From Geothrix sp. (GTDB lineage: Bacteria; Acidobacteriota; Holophagae; Holophagales; Holophagaceae), in assembly GCF_020622065.1 (NCBI RefSeq), contig NZ_JAHRYQ010000002.1, positions 64,867 to 128,866 on the forward strand: DNA of 64,000 nucleotides, read 5' to 3'. The position numbers and the translations under genes were made by a program. Positions 6,789 to 16,510 of this stretch are shown piece after piece; the stretch's first letter is position 1; the number at the start of each line of letters is the position of its first letter. The notes below the pieces were generated by a model. The model searched no databases. It worked only from the letters and a program-made list of their open reading frames with translations, and had not been told where the DNA came from.

Positions 6789-8516
6789 CTAGTTCCGCGC
6801 GATGGTCCCGGGCCGGTAGGCGGTGTAGTGCGGCTCCCACTGGGCCTTGGCGAGGATGGCTTCGAGCTGATCGTCGTCCAGCAGGCGCCCCAGGCCCACA
6901 TTGCGGGCCTCGATGCTCACGGCCTTGGCCACGGCAAGCGACACCTTCCGGATGTCCTTCATCTCCGGCAGGAGCAGGCCCGTGGTCTCCTGGTCGGGGG
7001 TCACGAAGGCACTGATGGCCTTGCTGGCCGCCAGGAACATGCCGTCGGTGATCCGCGAGGCCTTGCATACCAAGGCCCCCAGGCCCACGCCGGGGAAAAT
7101 GTACATGTTGTTGCACTGGGAGGTCTGGAGCATCCGCCCGTTCCAGTCCACCGGCGCGAAGGGGCTGCCCGTGGCCACGAGGCCCTTGCCGTTCGTGGCC
7201 TTCCACACGGCCTCGGGCGAGCACTCGCACTTGTGGGTGGGGTTCGACAGGGCCAGGACGATGGGGCGTTCCGAGTGCTTGGCGGTCTCCGCCAGGATGG
7301 CCTCGCTGAAGAGGTTCGGCTGGGCCGTGACGCCGATGAGCACGGAGGGATGGGCGTTGCGCACCACATCCTGGAGACCGATGCGGGAGGGATCGTCCAG
7401 CTGCCAGCCTTCCACCGCCGAGCGGCACTGGGCCAGCGGCATCTGCGGCCCTTCCAGCAGCGGGTCGCCTTCGATGAGCAGGCCCTGCATGTCCACCGCG
7501 AAGATCCGCTGGCGGGCCTCCGCGTCGGAGAGCCCCTCCTCCTTGAGGGCCGCGCGGATGTTCATGGCGATGCCGGTTCCGGCCTGGCCCATGCCCACGA
7601 TCACATAGCGCTCGTCCTGGAAGCGGCTCTTCTTGATCCGCATGGCCGTCATCAGCGCCGCGAGGGCGGTGGAGCCGGTGCCCTGGATGTCGTCGTTGAA
7701 GGAGAGGATGCGCTCGCGGTAGCGATCGAGGTTCTTGAAGGCCGTCTGCTTGGCGAAGTCCTCCCATTGCAGCAGGGCGCCGGGGAAGTTGCGCTTCACG
7801 CCGAGAACGAACTTCTCCACCAGCTCTTCATACTCCGCCCCCCGGAGGCGGGGCTTGCGGATGCCCAGGTAGAGGGGATCCTCCAGCAGGCGGGGGTTGT
7901 TGGTGCCCACATCCAGGGTGACGGGCAGGCAGACGCCGGGGTGCACGCCACCCGCGGCCACATAGAGGCTGACTTTGCCCACGGGGATACCCATGCCATC
8001 CGAGCCCAGGTCGCCCAGGCCCAGAATGCGCTCGCCATCCGTCACGACGATGAGGTTCACCTGCGGCTGGGAGAGTCCCTGGAAGATCTGGTCGATGTTC
8101 CCGATGTTTTCGGGCGTGATGTAGATGCCCCGGTAACGCCGCTGGATGTGGCTCAACTGAAGGCAGGCCTGGCCCACGGTGGGGGTGTAGATGATGGGCA
8201 CCATCTCGTCCAGGTGATCCATCAGCAGTCGGTAGAAGAGCACCTCGTTCCGGTCCTGGAGGCCCGTGAGGTAGATGTAGCGTTCGAGGTCGTCAGTCTT
8301 GCGCTGGAAGGCTTCGTAGGTGCGGTCCAGCTGGGAATCCAGGGTCGAAATGCCGGGCCGGAGCATGCCATCAAGCCCCAGGCTCAGGCGCTCCTCCTTG
8401 GTGAAGGCAGAGGCCTTGTTCAGATGGGGGTCATTCAGGACCTGGCGACCCCGGACCAAGACCTCGTAGTATTCCTCGCCCGTCAGCGGGTCGATCTTAA
8501 AACCGAAGGTCTTCAT
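6789..8516 (-). CDS. maeA: NAD-dependent malic enzyme
   Basis: The enzyme oxidatively decarboxylates malate to pyruvate in the cytoplasm. The 575-residue length matches the long (MaeA/mitochondrial-type) malic enzymes. It shows the malic domain signatures IIYTPTVGQACLQ and VVTDGERILGLGDLG, the metal-binding FNDDIQGTGS region, and a Rossmann motif VGMGQAGTGIA. A TACACT -10-like hexamer is present on the minus strand at 8600-8605. It is a single-gene unit between YyaL (upstream on the same strand) and the terminator at 6632-6654. Confidence 0.95.
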   Translation of the reverse strand: MKTFGFKIDPLTGEEYYEVLVRGRQVLNDPHLNKASAFTKEERLSLGLDGMLRPGISTLDSQLDRTYEAFQRKTDDLERYIYLTGLQDRNEVLFYRLLMDHLDEMVPIIYTPTVGQACLQLSHIQRRYRGIYITPENIGNIDQIFQGLSQPQVNLIVVTDGERILGLGDLGSDGMGIPVGKVSLYVAAGGVHPGVCLPVTLDVGTNNPRLLEDPLYLGIRKPRLRGAEYEELVEKFVLGVKRNFPGALLQWEDFAKQTAFKNLDRYRERILSFNDDIQGTGSTALAALMTAMRIKKSRFQDERYVIVGMGQAGTGIAMNIRAALKEEGLSDAEARQRIFAVDMQGLLIEGDPLLEGPQMPLAQCRSAVEGWQLDDPSRIGLQDVVRNAHPSVLIGVTAQPNLFSEAILAETAKHSERPIVLALSNPTHKCECSPEAVWKATNGKGLVATGSPFAPVDWNGRMLQTSQCNNMYIFPGVGLGALVCKASRITDGMFLAASKAISAFVTPDQETTGLLLPEMKDIRKVSLAVAKAVSIEARNVGLGRLLDDDQLEAILAKAQWEPHYTAYRPGTIARN

Positions 8517-8647
8517 GGCAGCCCCTTATGCGTGATCGCTGCGCCGCTTGCCGGCGCCAGGCAGGCGCGGGTTCCGCGGATTTCCGCGCGAAGGGACCCA
8601 GTGTAGCGGCCCTGTCGCGGGGTCAGGATCACAACCGCTGCAACCGC

Positions 8648-10642
8648 TCACCTCAGCAGCGTGGCCAACTCCAAGGGCGTCGTGACAGGCACTGCGCAGG
8701 TTTGCCCGCGGCATACGAAGGCGAGCGCCGTTCCTTCCGGGAAGCCCCGGTCCTCATGCAGGGGCAGCAATTGGTCCGACGAGGCCGAGATCACCCGGCC
8801 GGGCAGGTGCCGGCGGTGGACTTCCGCCAGCAGGGCCTGCACGGAGTCGCTGGCCGGATCTCCGGACACGGCCACCTCCAGGGCTTCCCGCAGGGCCAGG
8901 TCCAGGGCGCCCAGCAGACCCAGGAAGGCCCTGGGGGCCCGCGCCAGCCAGGGGCCGAAGCAGCGGAGGACCCCCTCGGCCGCCAGCCGGAAATCCTCGC
9001 GCTGCAGGTGCCGCGACAACCGCAGGAAGGCCCGGGCGGCCAGGGTGTTGCCGCTGGGGACGGCGTTGTCGAAGCCCGGCTTCTGCCGGAAGATCAGATC
9101 GGCCTGGCCTTCTTCAGTGCTGAAGAAACCGCCTTCCGCAGGATCCTGGAAGCGGGCCAGCAGTTCTTCCGCCAGGGCCTCCGCCCAGCGCAGCCAGGCC
9201 GGATCAAAGCCGGCTTCATAGAGATCCACCAGGCCTTCCACCACGGCGGCACCATCTTCCAGGAAGCCGGGCGTGTGCGCCCGGCCCTGGCGCCACACCC
9301 GCAGCAGGCGACCCTCCCGCCAAAGCTCCCGGCGCAGGAAGGCTGCGCAGGCCTGGGCCGCCTCCAGGTACCGGGGATCGCCCAGCACCTGGAAGCCCCG
9401 GGCCAACGCCGACAGGGTGAGGCCATTCCAGGAGGCCAGGATCTTGTCGTCCTTGCCGGGCCGAACCCGGCGGTCCCGCCAGAGGCGCAGCTGTTCCCGC
9501 AGGGCCTTGTCCTCGTCTTCAGAGAGGCCATCCGCCGGGCCCCGGGAGAAGCGATGCACGACGCTCTGGCCATGCCCGAAGGTCCCGGCCTCCGTGATGC
9601 CATAGGCCACGCAGAACCGCGCGCCATTCTCCGGCCCCAGCGCCTCGCGCACCTCCGCCGGCGTGAAGGCGTAGAACTTCCCCTCCTCGCCCTCGCTGTC
9701 CGCATCCTCGCTGGAGTGGAAGCCCCCGCTGGGATCGCGCAGGTCCCGCAGCAAGTAGTCTAGGGTCTCCCGGGCCACCTGGGCGTAGCGGGCCTCACCC
9801 GTGGCCTGGAAGGCCGTGAGGTAGCAGGCGGCCAACTGGGCGTTGTCGTAGAGCATCTTCTCGAAGTGGGGCACCAGCCACTGGCCGTCCACGCTGTAGC
9901 GGGCGAAGCCGCCGCCCAGGTGGTCATACATGCCGCCTTCCCACATGGCGTCCAGCGTGCGGAGCGCCATGACCTGATCCGCCGCGGTGCCCCGCGCCAG
10001 GATCAGCTCCACGGCCATGTGCTGGGGGAACTTCGGGGCCGGGCCGAAGCCGCCCCAGCGGGCATCGAAGCCTTGCCGGAGCTGGGCGAGGGCCGCCTCG
10101 ATCACCTCGCCGTCAGGCCGGTGCGCCCCGGCCTCGACGGTGGCCTGGCGCTGCAGTTCCTCGGCCAGGCTGCGGGCCTGGGTGAGCACCCCGGTCCGAT
10201 CCTCCCGCCACGCCTCGGCGATGCGGGTGAGCAATGGGATGAAGCCCGGCATACCCCCGCGGGATTCCGGCGGGAAGTAGGTGCCGCCATAGAAGGGCTC
10301 CAGCTCTGGCGTGAGCCAGACACTCATGGGCCAGCCGCCCCGGCCCGTGAGCGTTTGCACGGCGTCCATGTAGAGGTCGTCCAGGTCCGGCCGTTCCTCC
10401 CGATCCACCTTGATGCTCACGAAATGGGCGTTCAGGAGTTCGGCCACCGCCGGATTCTCGAAGCTCTCCCGCTCCATGACATGGCACCAGTGGCAGGCGC
10501 TGTAGCCGATGCTCAGGAAGATCGGCTTCTGTTCGGCCCGGGCCCGGGCCAGGGCCTCTTCGCCCCAGGGAAACCAGTCCACCGGGTTGTGGGCGTGTTG
10601 GAGGAGATAGGGGCTGAGGCTTTCGGAAAGGCGGTTGGGCAT
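8648..10642 (-). CDS. YyaL/SSP411-type thioredoxin-domain protein (DUF255)
   Basis: The 664-residue protein has the family N-terminus ([21 protein letters not shown]) with a thioredoxin-like CxxC at Cys50/Cys53 (SACHWCHVM), [10 protein letters not shown] and [12 protein letters not shown] blocks, then a long alpha/alpha-barrel (six-hairpin glycosidase-like) domain with the NAVPSGN block. The family (bacterial YyaL, vertebrate SPATA20) has no settled biochemical role. Start ATG at 10642 gives the conserved N-terminus; the long in-frame extension further upstream runs antisense to ffh and is not used. The start codon lies inside an 11-bp inverted repeat (10637-10673) shared with the divergent ffh promoter region. 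Confidence 0.88.
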   Translation of the reverse strand: MPNRLSESLSPYLLQHAHNPVDWFPWGEEALARARAEQKPIFLSIGYSACHWCHVMERESFENPAVAELLNAHFVSIKVDREERPDLDDLYMDAVQTLTGRGGWPMSVWLTPELEPFYGGTYFPPESRGGMPGFIPLLTRIAEAWREDRTGVLTQARSLAEELQRQATVEAGAHRPDGEVIEAALAQLRQGFDARWGGFGPAPKFPQHMAVELILARGTAADQVMALRTLDAMWEGGMYDHLGGGFARYSVDGQWLVPHFEKMLYDNAQLAACYLTAFQATGEARYAQVARETLDYLLRDLRDPSGGFHSSEDADSEGEEGKFYAFTPAEVREALGPENGARFCVAYGITEAGTFGHGQSVVHRFSRGPADGLSEDEDKALREQLRLWRDRRVRPGKDDKILASWNGLTLSALARGFQVLGDPRYLEAAQACAAFLRRELWREGRLLRVWRQGRAHTPGFLEDGAAVVEGLVDLYEAGFDPAWLRWAEALAEELLARFQDPAEGGFFSTEEGQADLIFRQKPGFDNAVPSGNTLAARAFLRLSRHLQREDFRLAAEGVLRCFGPWLARAPRAFLGLLGALDLALREALEVAVSGDPASDSVQALLAEVHRRHLPGRVISASSDQLLPLHEDRGFPEGTALAFVCRGQTCAVPVTTPLELATLLR

Positions 10643-10673
10643 AATCCCGACTCCTTTTGTCAGGATTATGCCC
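10637..10673. repeat. 11-bp inverted repeat over the yyaL start codon
   Basis: GGGCATAATCC (10637-10647) and GGATTATGCCC (10663-10673) are perfectly complementary with a 15-bp spacer. On the minus strand the second arm contains the yyaL initiation codon, so a hairpin would sequester the start. As DNA it could be an operator in the short divergent promoter region between yyaL and ffh. Neither role can be decided from sequence. Confidence 0.6.
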
Positions 10674-10747
10674 CAGGATCCCTTTTCCAACAGGGGAAAG
10701 TGCATCCCGCCCAGTACAATGAGCGTTTTGGTCCATGCCGGGGTCCC

Positions 10748-12106
10748 ATGTTCGACAGCCTCACCCAGAAACTCAGCCAGGCCATGAAGGCCCTCCGGGG
10801 CCAGTCCAAGCTGACGGAAGCCAACCTCGAAGCCGTGCTGCGCGAAGTGCGCATGGCCCTCCTGGAAGCCGATGTGCATGTGAGCGTGGCCCGCACCTTC
10901 CTCCAGCGGGTGAAGGAGAAGGCCCTGGGCGCCGAGGTCATGCAGGGCCTCAATCCCACCCAGGCCTTCATCGACATCGTCCACCGGGAGCTGGTGGAGA
11001 TCATGGGCGGCCAGGCGCCGGAACACCCCATCGCCTTCGCCGCCAAGCCGCCGACGGTGGTGATGATGGTGGGCCTGCAGGGCGCGGGCAAGACCACCAC
11101 CTGCGGCAAGCTGGCGGTCTTCCTCAAGAAGCTGGGCCGCTCCCCCTTGCTGGTGCCCGCGGATGTCTACCGCCCCGCGGCCATCGAGCAACTGCATGTG
11201 GTGGCCAAAGATGCCGGCGTCCCCTCTTTCCACACGGAGGAAAAGGACCCCGTCGCCATCTGCGGCGCAGCCCTGGCCGAAGCGAAGCTGAAGGGCTGGG
11301 ACACGGTCATCCTCGACACCGCCGGCCGTCTGCACCTGGACGAAACGCTGATGGAGGAGCTGGCCCGCATCAAGACCGCCACCTCGCCGGACGAGATCTT
11401 CTTCGTGGCCGATGCCATGACGGGCCAGGACGCCGTCCGGAGCGCCACCGCCTTCCACGAGAAGCTGGGCATCACGGGCGTGGTGCTCACCAAAACCGAC
11501 GGCGACACCCGCGGCGGCGCGGCCTTCAGCATCAAGCAGGCCACGGGCCAGCCCCTGAAGTTCGTGGGCGAGGGAGAGAAGCTGGAGGACTTCCAGCGCT
11601 TCCACCCCGACCGCATGGCCCAGCGCATCCTGGGCATGGGCGATGTCCTCAGCCTCATCGAGCACGCCAAGGACAAGCTCGACGAGAAGGAAGCCGAGGT
11701 CATGGCCAAGCGCCTGGCCAAGAACCAGTTCACGCTCGAGGACATGCGCAAGCAGTTCCAGCAGGTGCAGAAGCTGGGCTCCATGAACAAGATCCTCGGC
11801 ATGCTGCCGGGCCTGGGGCAGATGAAGGATCAGCTGGCGAGCGTGGCCACCGACAAGCGCATCAAGCATCTCGAGGCCATCATCAACTCCATGACGCCCG
11901 CCGAGCGCGCCAACCACAACCTGCTGGACGGCAAACGCAAGCGGCGCATCGCCTCGGGCAGCGGCCGCCCCGTGAGCGAGATTAACCAGCTCATCAAGCA
12001 GTTCGTGGAGACGAAGAAGATGATGGGGCAGATGAACGATCCCAAGTTCATGGCCCGCATGCAGCGCATGGCCAAGATGGGCGGCGGGCCCAACCTGCCC
12101 TTCTAG
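10748..12106 (+). CDS. ffh: Signal recognition particle protein Ffh
   Basis: Ffh is the SRP GTPase that binds signal peptides with 4.5S RNA and targets ribosomes to FtsY at the membrane. The 452-residue protein has the N helix bundle, G1 [10 protein letters not shown] (109-118), [15 protein letters not shown], and a methionine-rich M domain ending [13 protein letters not shown]. Start ATG at 10748 matches the standard MFDSLTQKL opening; a longer in-frame extension lies antisense to yyaL and was rejected. A TACAAT -10-like hexamer is at 10715-10720. Its stop overlaps the GTG start of the following TPR gene by one base. Confidence 0.97.
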   Translation: MFDSLTQKLSQAMKALRGQSKLTEANLEAVLREVRMALLEADVHVSVARTFLQRVKEKALGAEVMQGLNPTQAFIDIVHRELVEIMGGQAPEHPIAFAAKPPTVVMMVGLQGAGKTTTCGKLAVFLKKLGRSPLLVPADVYRPAAIEQLHVVAKDAGVPSFHTEEKDPVAICGAALAEAKLKGWDTVILDTAGRLHLDETLMEELARIKTATSPDEIFFVADAMTGQDAVRSATAFHEKLGITGVVLTKTDGDTRGGAAFSIKQATGQPLKFVGEGEKLEDFQRFHPDRMAQRILGMGDVLSLIEHAKDKLDEKEAEVMAKRLAKNQFTLEDMRKQFQQVQKLGSMNKILGMLPGLGQMKDQLASVATDKRIKHLEAIINSMTPAERANHNLLDGKRKRRIASGSGRPVSEINQLIKQFVETKKMMGQMNDPKFMARMQRMAKMGGGPNLPF

Positions 12107-13593
12107 TGACCTCCCTTCGGCCGGAGCCCCGCTCGACCAGGACCTGGCTGATCCTGGTGGTGCTGCTGGGCCTGCTGCTGGGGGGTCTGGCGCTATGGCG
12201 CGCGAAGACGGGCAGCCGGAAGGTCCTGCGGGTGCTCATCATCGCTCCCGCCTCCGGCCAGCCGGACCTGGATCCCGGCCTCGAAACCCTGATGGCCGAC
12301 CACCTCGAGGTGCTGGCGGGAGCCGCGGTCACCCACCTCGCGGCGATTCCCGATCCCGCCACCCTCCGGCAGATGCCCGGAGGTGTGCTGCTGTTCCGCT
12401 TCCAGGCCCGCCGGGAGAATCAGCGCCTGGCCCTGACCATGGCCTGGATCACTTCGGCCCAGCTGATGGCCGGACAACCGTGGGTCCAGGAATCGCTGCC
12501 CCCGCTCGACCCCAGGGAGGCCCTGGACACCTGGATCCAGCACTGGCCCCTGAAAGCCTCCCAACGCTTCCGCTCGGACCTCCTGCCCAAGTCGCCAGAC
12601 CACTTCTGGACCCTGCTGCAGGCCATGTCCATCCGGAATGACCTGGAAGCCACGAACCACTTGCCTGCCTCCCGGCGGCTGGTGGAGGACGAACCGGAGT
12701 GCGCCACGGCCTGGGTCACCCTGGGCGACCACCTCTACCGCAGCCTGTGGGTGAGCCCCGAACAGGCCGGCATTGGACTCAATTCCCTTACCCACAAGGC
12801 CTTCCAACGGGCCGTGGCCCTGGTTCCGGGCCACCCCCGGGCCACCTTCCTCTGGTCCCTCATGCTCACCGATACCGGAAACCAGAGCCTCGCCTTGGGG
12901 GTCCTGCGGGAGGCCGCGCGGCTCCGGCCGAACGCCCCGGACCTCTACCAGGGTTTCGCGTATGCCGGCCGCACGGCGGGCCTCCTGGCCGGGGCAAGCT
13001 CAGCGCTGGCGAAACGGAAGGCCCTGCTGTCCCCCTTGGGCGGGGCTTCCGCCTGGACGGTCGGAACGACCAACCTCTATCTTGGGAACTGGACCGCCTT
13101 CGAACAGGAACTGCAGGAGGCCCGCGCGGTCCGCAGGGAACCGGACATCCTGTTCTATCAGGGCTACCTCGCGCTGCTGAAGGGTGACCGCCAGGGTGCC
13201 CTCCTCCACATGACGGCCGGCAGCGAGCTGGGGGGTGCGGGTCCCTTCCAGAATCTCTGCGAGGTCTACCGCGCTCTCCTGGAGGGCCGCACAGAGCAGG
13301 GGCTGGCCCAACTCCGGCTCATCGACGAGGTCCGCGGCAAGGTGCGGATCCCCGATGGGGAGCTGACCTTCAAGCAGGCGGAGGCCTACGCACTCCTGGG
13401 CGACGCCGACCGGGCCATGGACTGCGCCACGCGGGCCTTCGTCCAGGGATTCAGCTGCGCCCGCTGGTTCGAGAACTCGCCGTTCCTGGAACGCATGCGG
13501 GCCCACCCCCGCTGGCCCATGCTCCGGCGGAACATCCGTGAGCGGCAGGCCGTGCTGGAAGGGACCTTCCCGGTCTCGGCCTTCGGCCCCTGA
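12106..13593 (+). CDS. Membrane-anchored TPR-containing protein, unknown function
   Basis: Translation most likely starts at a GTG that shares its first base with the ffh stop, implying coupling. The 495-residue product has one N-terminal membrane helix ([19 protein letters not shown]), an alpha/beta segment of about 120 residues, and then helical repeats of TPR type (for example around [20 protein letters not shown] and [20 protein letters not shown]). TPR domains mediate protein contacts; no catalytic motif is seen. Linkage to ffh may be incidental. Confidence 0.8.
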   Translation: MTSLRPEPRSTRTWLILVVLLGLLLGGLALWRAKTGSRKVLRVLIIAPASGQPDLDPGLETLMADHLEVLAGAAVTHLAAIPDPATLRQMPGGVLLFRFQARRENQRLALTMAWITSAQLMAGQPWVQESLPPLDPREALDTWIQHWPLKASQRFRSDLLPKSPDHFWTLLQAMSIRNDLEATNHLPASRRLVEDEPECATAWVTLGDHLYRSLWVSPEQAGIGLNSLTHKAFQRAVALVPGHPRATFLWSLMLTDTGNQSLALGVLREAARLRPNAPDLYQGFAYAGRTAGLLAGASSALAKRKALLSPLGGASAWTVGTTNLYLGNWTAFEQELQEARAVRREPDILFYQGYLALLKGDRQGALLHMTAGSELGGAGPFQNLCEVYRALLEGRTEQGLAQLRLIDEVRGKVRIPDGELTFKQAEAYALLGDADRAMDCATRAFVQGFSCARWFENSPFLERMRAHPRWPMLRRNIRERQAVLEGTFPVSAFGP

Positions 13594-13601
13594 ATTTGCG
13601 C

Positions 13602-13630
13602 TTGGGCAGGACGCCTTTCCGCGATACACT
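13602..13630 (+). promoter_or_regulatory. Candidate promoter of the rpsP operon
   Basis: TTGGGC (13602-13607) and TACACT (13625-13630) are separated by 17 bases, about 20 bases before the rpsP start. The -10 hexamer TACACT recurs before several other genes in this window, which supports it. Confidence 0.4.
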
Positions 13631-13650
13631 TTCCTGCTCAGGGAGTGCCC

Positions 13651-13893
13651 ATGCTTTCGATCCGTCTTGCTCGCAATGGTGCCAAGAAGCGCCCGTTCTA
13701 CCACATCGTCGTCTCCGAGAACGACCGCATCCCCACCGGCCGCGCCGTGGAAGTGCTGGGCTTCGTGAACCCCATCGCCGGTTCCGGCGAGGCGGTGCGC
13801 ATCGACGCCGAGAAGGCCAAGTCCTGGCTGCAGAAGGGCGCCCAGCCCTCCAAGACCGTGCTCGATCTGTTCAAGAAGAACCAGATCATCTAG
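13651..13893 (+). CDS. rpsP: 30S ribosomal protein S16
   Basis: The 80-residue protein shows the S16 signature MLSIRLARNGAKKRPFYHIV and the GRAVEVLGFVNP block, at the usual length. Start ATG at 13651 has GGGAG at 13641-13645; an in-frame GTG two codons earlier is less likely. It heads the rpsP-khpA-rimM ribosome-maturation cluster. Confidence 0.98.
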   Translation: MLSIRLARNGAKKRPFYHIVVSENDRIPTGRAVEVLGFVNPIAGSGEAVRIDAEKAKSWLQKGAQPSKTVLDLFKKNQII

Positions 13894-13909
13894 CCCGATT
13901 CAGATCCAT

Positions 13910-13935
13910 GAAAGCCGGGCCGAGGTCCGGCTTTC
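13910..13935 (+). terminator. Terminator or attenuator between rpsP and khpA
   Basis: GAAAGCCGG and CCGGCTTTC form a 9-bp stem with an 8-base loop, followed by TTTGTT. It lies in the 63-base gap after rpsP and could partly end the transcript, giving more S16 than downstream products. Confidence 0.6.
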
Positions 13936-13956
13936 TTTGTTCCATGCGGAGCGACC

Positions 13957-14211
13957 ATGAATCTTGAAGCCTTCCTGCGCGATGTCCTGACGCCCCTCCT
14001 GGATCATCCTGAGGCCCTCCGCATTGAGATCAGCGGCGAGGGGAAGAAGCGCGATGTCCTCGTCTTCGCCGATCCCAAGGACCGCGGCCGCATCATCGGC
14101 AAGCACGGGCGCATGATTTCCGCCCTGCGGACCCTCTGCAAGACCGCCGGCGAGAAGGCAGGCCTCGTGGTGGGCCTCGAACTCGACGACGAGGACGAGC
14201 GGGAGGCTTAG
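13957..14211 (+). CDS. khpA: KH-domain RNA-binding protein (KhpA/YlqC family)
   Basis: An 84-residue single KH domain protein with the RNA-binding GxxG loop in IIGKHGRMIS (residues 46-55) and an acidic C-terminal tail (ELDDEDEREA). KhpA proteins bind many RNAs, often with KhpB. The position between rpsP and rimM is typical. The stop TAG is followed directly by the rimM start. Confidence 0.93.
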   Translation: MNLEAFLRDVLTPLLDHPEALRIEISGEGKKRDVLVFADPKDRGRIIGKHGRMISALRTLCKTAGEKAGLVVGLELDDEDEREA

Positions 14212-14763
14212 ATGCTCCTCGCGGGCCATCTCGCCAAAGTGCAGGGACTCAAGGGCGAGTTCCTCTTTCATTCGGTCATGGACGAACCCGGACGCCTTGA
14301 GGGCATCCAGGGTCTGGTGCTGGCCCCGCCCCACCTGAACCTGGAAAGCGCCGAGGCGGCCCCGCCCGCCCGCACCGTCGCCCTGCGAAGCTTCCGCTGG
14401 CACCAGGACCGCCCCTGCCTGGCCTTCAAGGACATCCCCGACCGCACCGCCGCCGAGCCTCTCAAGGGCTGGGCGCTCTGGATGCCCGAGACCGCCGCCG
14501 AACTTCCCGAGGGCGAGACCTTCCGGCACCAGTGGATCGGTTGCGAGGTCTTCATCGCAGGCCGGAAGGTCGGCGAGGTGCTGCGCCTTGATCCCGGTCC
14601 TGCGGGCTACGACATGGTGGTGATGCGCGACCTCCGGCCCGGGCGCACCGGCCAGCGGGACATCCCCTACATCAAGGCCTGGTGGACCCTCGACCTGCCC
14701 AATCGCCGCCTGGACCTCGATCCGCCCGAGGGCCTGCTGGATGTCAACCAGGCCGGGGACTGA
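14212..14763 (+). CDS. rimM: Ribosome maturation factor RimM
   Basis: RimM binds S19 and assists 30S head assembly. The 183-residue protein has the N-terminal barrel opening (LAGHLAKVQGLKGEFLF), RSFRWHQDRPCLAFK, and a PRC-barrel C-terminal half with WIGCEV and DIPYIKAWWTLDLPNRRL followed by DPPEGLLD. Start is immediately adjacent to the khpA stop. In most bacteria trmD and rplS follow; here the next gene is a DUF4442 protein, so the operon is truncated. Confidence 0.93.
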   Translation: MLLAGHLAKVQGLKGEFLFHSVMDEPGRLEGIQGLVLAPPHLNLESAEAAPPARTVALRSFRWHQDRPCLAFKDIPDRTAAEPLKGWALWMPETAAELPEGETFRHQWIGCEVFIAGRKVGEVLRLDPGPAGYDMVVMRDLRPGRTGQRDIPYIKAWWTLDLPNRRLDLDPPEGLLDVNQAGD

Positions 14764-14766
14764 CCC

Positions 14767-15252
14767 GTGGCCGGGGCCCTGCAGCGGTTCAGGCAGACCT
14801 TTGGCATGCGCCTCTTCGGCTGGCTGAAGATCCCCCTCCTGGCTTCCGTGCATCCCAGCGTCGTGGAACTCAGTGAAACCCGCTGCGTGGTCCGGGTTCC
14901 GCTTCGACGCTGGACCCGGAATCACCTGGGTTCGATGTACTTTGGCGCCCTGGCCATTGGGGCGGACTGTGCCGGGGGCCTGCTCGCCATGGACCAGATC
15001 AAGCGATCCGGGCAGCCGGTGTCCCTGGTCTTCAAGGCCTTCCAGGCCACCTTTCTCAAGCGTCCCGAATCCGATGTCTACTTCATCTGCGAGGATGGCG
15101 AGGCCATCCGCGACCAGGTGCGCCGGGCCCTGGCTTCGGAGGACCGCATCACCGAACCCATGGCCATCCAGGCGGCAGTGAAGGCCCCGGATGGGACCTT
15201 CGAGCCCGTGGCGACTTTCGTGCTCGAGCTCAGCCTCAAGCGCCGGAGCTGA
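14767..15252 (+). CDS. DUF4442 hotdog-fold (thioesterase-like) protein
   Basis: The 161-residue protein has a GTG start three bases after rimM. Its pattern RWTRNHLGSMYFGALAIGADC..LLAM matches the DUF4442/YiiD-type hotdog thioesterase-like family, in which the N-H-x-G-S/T motif sits at the substrate pocket. A paralogue lies at 22850-23311. Likely cytoplasmic; an acyl-CoA or related thioester substrate is guessed from fold only. Confidence 0.75.
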   Translation: MAGALQRFRQTFGMRLFGWLKIPLLASVHPSVVELSETRCVVRVPLRRWTRNHLGSMYFGALAIGADCAGGLLAMDQIKRSGQPVSLVFKAFQATFLKRPESDVYFICEDGEAIRDQVRRALASEDRITEPMAIQAAVKAPDGTFEPVATFVLELSLKRRS

Positions 15253-15260
15253 GGCCGGCT

Positions 15261-15833
15261 TCAGGAGCGAGCGACGATGCCCTCGATCCCCCGGGCGCAG
15301 CGGTTCGTGATGGTCTCAAAGGCCTCCACCACTTTGATGACCTCCGCCAGGGTCTTGAGGACCTCCCCGCGGAGCGTCCGTCCTCCGGGCAGGTTCACGG
15401 GCTCGTCTCCCTTGGCTGCGGCCCGGTTCAGCTGGTCCCGCCTCGTTTCGAGATAGTGCCGGACGAACGACCACCATTGACCGAACTGGTTGACCCGGCG
15501 GGCCACCTTCTTCGGAAACCCCGCATCCTTCGGCTCCCTCTCCAACTGGGCATGCAGCCCCTGGAGCATCGCCGCGAGGCTTCCCTGAAAGTCCGGCCCC
15601 AAGGGCGTCCCCGCGTCGAAGCGCTCGTCCCCGAAGGCCATCCGCAAATCTTCGAAATCCGCCCGATTCGAGAAGGCCCCGGCGGCCTGCTTGGCCGTGG
15701 TCTGCAGCTCGGTCTCCATCGCCCGGACCAGGTCCATGGCCTGGCGGGCCCGCCGGGTCTCGCTCCGCTCGCATCCGATGGAAGCCATCATGAGCAGCAT
15801 CAGGCCCATTGGCAGGCACGCACGAACCCTCAT
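15261..15833 (-). CDS. Putative lipoprotein, unknown function
   Basis: The N-terminus is a lipoprotein signal (MRVRACLPMGLMLLMMASIG, then Cys21 as the lipidated residue in a lipobox SIGC). The remaining 170 residues are helical and charged, with no motif I recognise; segments such as RARQAMDLVRAMETELQTTAK suggest a helical bundle. It converges on the DUF4442 gene with an 8-base gap. Probably anchored in the outer membrane, by lipobox inference only. Confidence 0.72.
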   Translation of the reverse strand: MRVRACLPMGLMLLMMASIGCERSETRRARQAMDLVRAMETELQTTAKQAAGAFSNRADFEDLRMAFGDERFDAGTPLGPDFQGSLAAMLQGLHAQLEREPKDAGFPKKVARRVNQFGQWWSFVRHYLETRRDQLNRAAAKGDEPVNLPGGRTLRGEVLKTLAEVIKVVEAFETITNRCARGIEGIVARS

Positions 15834-15888
15834 TCATCTGCTCCTGTACCTCCTATCGGAAGGATCAGGAGCATCTTGAGCGGGCCGG

Positions 15889-16506
15889 TCAGGCTCCCGC
15901 GAGGCGGATCTGGTGGACGAATTTCTCGATGCCCGCCAGCAGCATCTCGATGGCGATGGCGGTCAGCACCAGGCCCATGAGCCGCTCGAAGGCCAGGGTC
16001 ACCTGCTCCCCCAGGAAATCCGCGATCTTCTCCGCGAAGCCCAGCACCACGGCCGAGATCGCCATGGCCACGGACAGAGCCCCCAGCCATTCCCAGAGCC
16101 GGTGCGGCTCGCGGCTGACCAGCAGCAGCACCGTGGCGATGGCTGATGGGCCGGCGATGAAGGGGATGGCCAGGGGCACGAGGAAGGGCTCCCCGTGGAT
16201 GGGGTGGTCAGCCCCCCGGCCCTCGGGATGGGGGAAGACCATCTTCAACGCGATGAGGAAGAGGATCACGCCGCCCGCGATCCCGAGCGAGGTGTCCGTG
16301 AGGTGCATGAGGCGCAGCACCTTCTGCCCGAAGAACGCGAAGAAGAGCAGGATGGCGAAGGCGAACAGCACCTCGCGGACGATGATCCGCTGCCGCCGGG
16401 CCGGATCCACCTGCCGCAACAGCCCGATGAAGAGCGGGATGTTGCCCAGGGGATCGGTCACCAGCACCAGCAGCACGACCGCGGAGATGAAGGAAGACGA
16501 ATCCAT
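15889..16506 (-). CDS. MarC-family integral membrane protein
   Basis: The 205-residue protein has six predicted membrane helices and the MarC signatures: VTDPLGNIPLFIGLL near the N-terminus and FLVPLAIPFIAGPSAIATVLLL in the middle. MarC/YhgN proteins (UPF0056) are of unsettled function; the old link to multiple antibiotic resistance was not upheld. It lies 4 bases after the sppA stop, so it is likely in the same transcript. Confidence 0.9.
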   Translation of the reverse strand: MDSSSFISAVVLLVLVTDPLGNIPLFIGLLRQVDPARRQRIIVREVLFAFAILLFFAFFGQKVLRLMHLTDTSLGIAGGVILFLIALKMVFPHPEGRGADHPIHGEPFLVPLAIPFIAGPSAIATVLLLVSREPHRLWEWLGALSVAMAISAVVLGFAEKIADFLGEQVTLAFERLMGLVLTAIAIEMLLAGIEKFVHQIRLAGA

Positions 16507-16510
16507 GAAG

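Noticed and set aside
6114-8606. An 830-residue plus-strand open frame across blaI and the malic enzyme gene
   Set aside because: It runs antisense to two well-supported genes and shows no domain; it also crosses their operator and terminator.
9866-10747. Long in-frame N-terminal extension of ffh
   Set aside because: It is antisense to the YyaL-type gene; the standard Ffh N-terminus begins at 10748.
10643-11917. Long in-frame N-terminal extension of the YyaL-type gene
   Set aside because: It is antisense to ffh, and the conserved family N-terminus begins at 10642.
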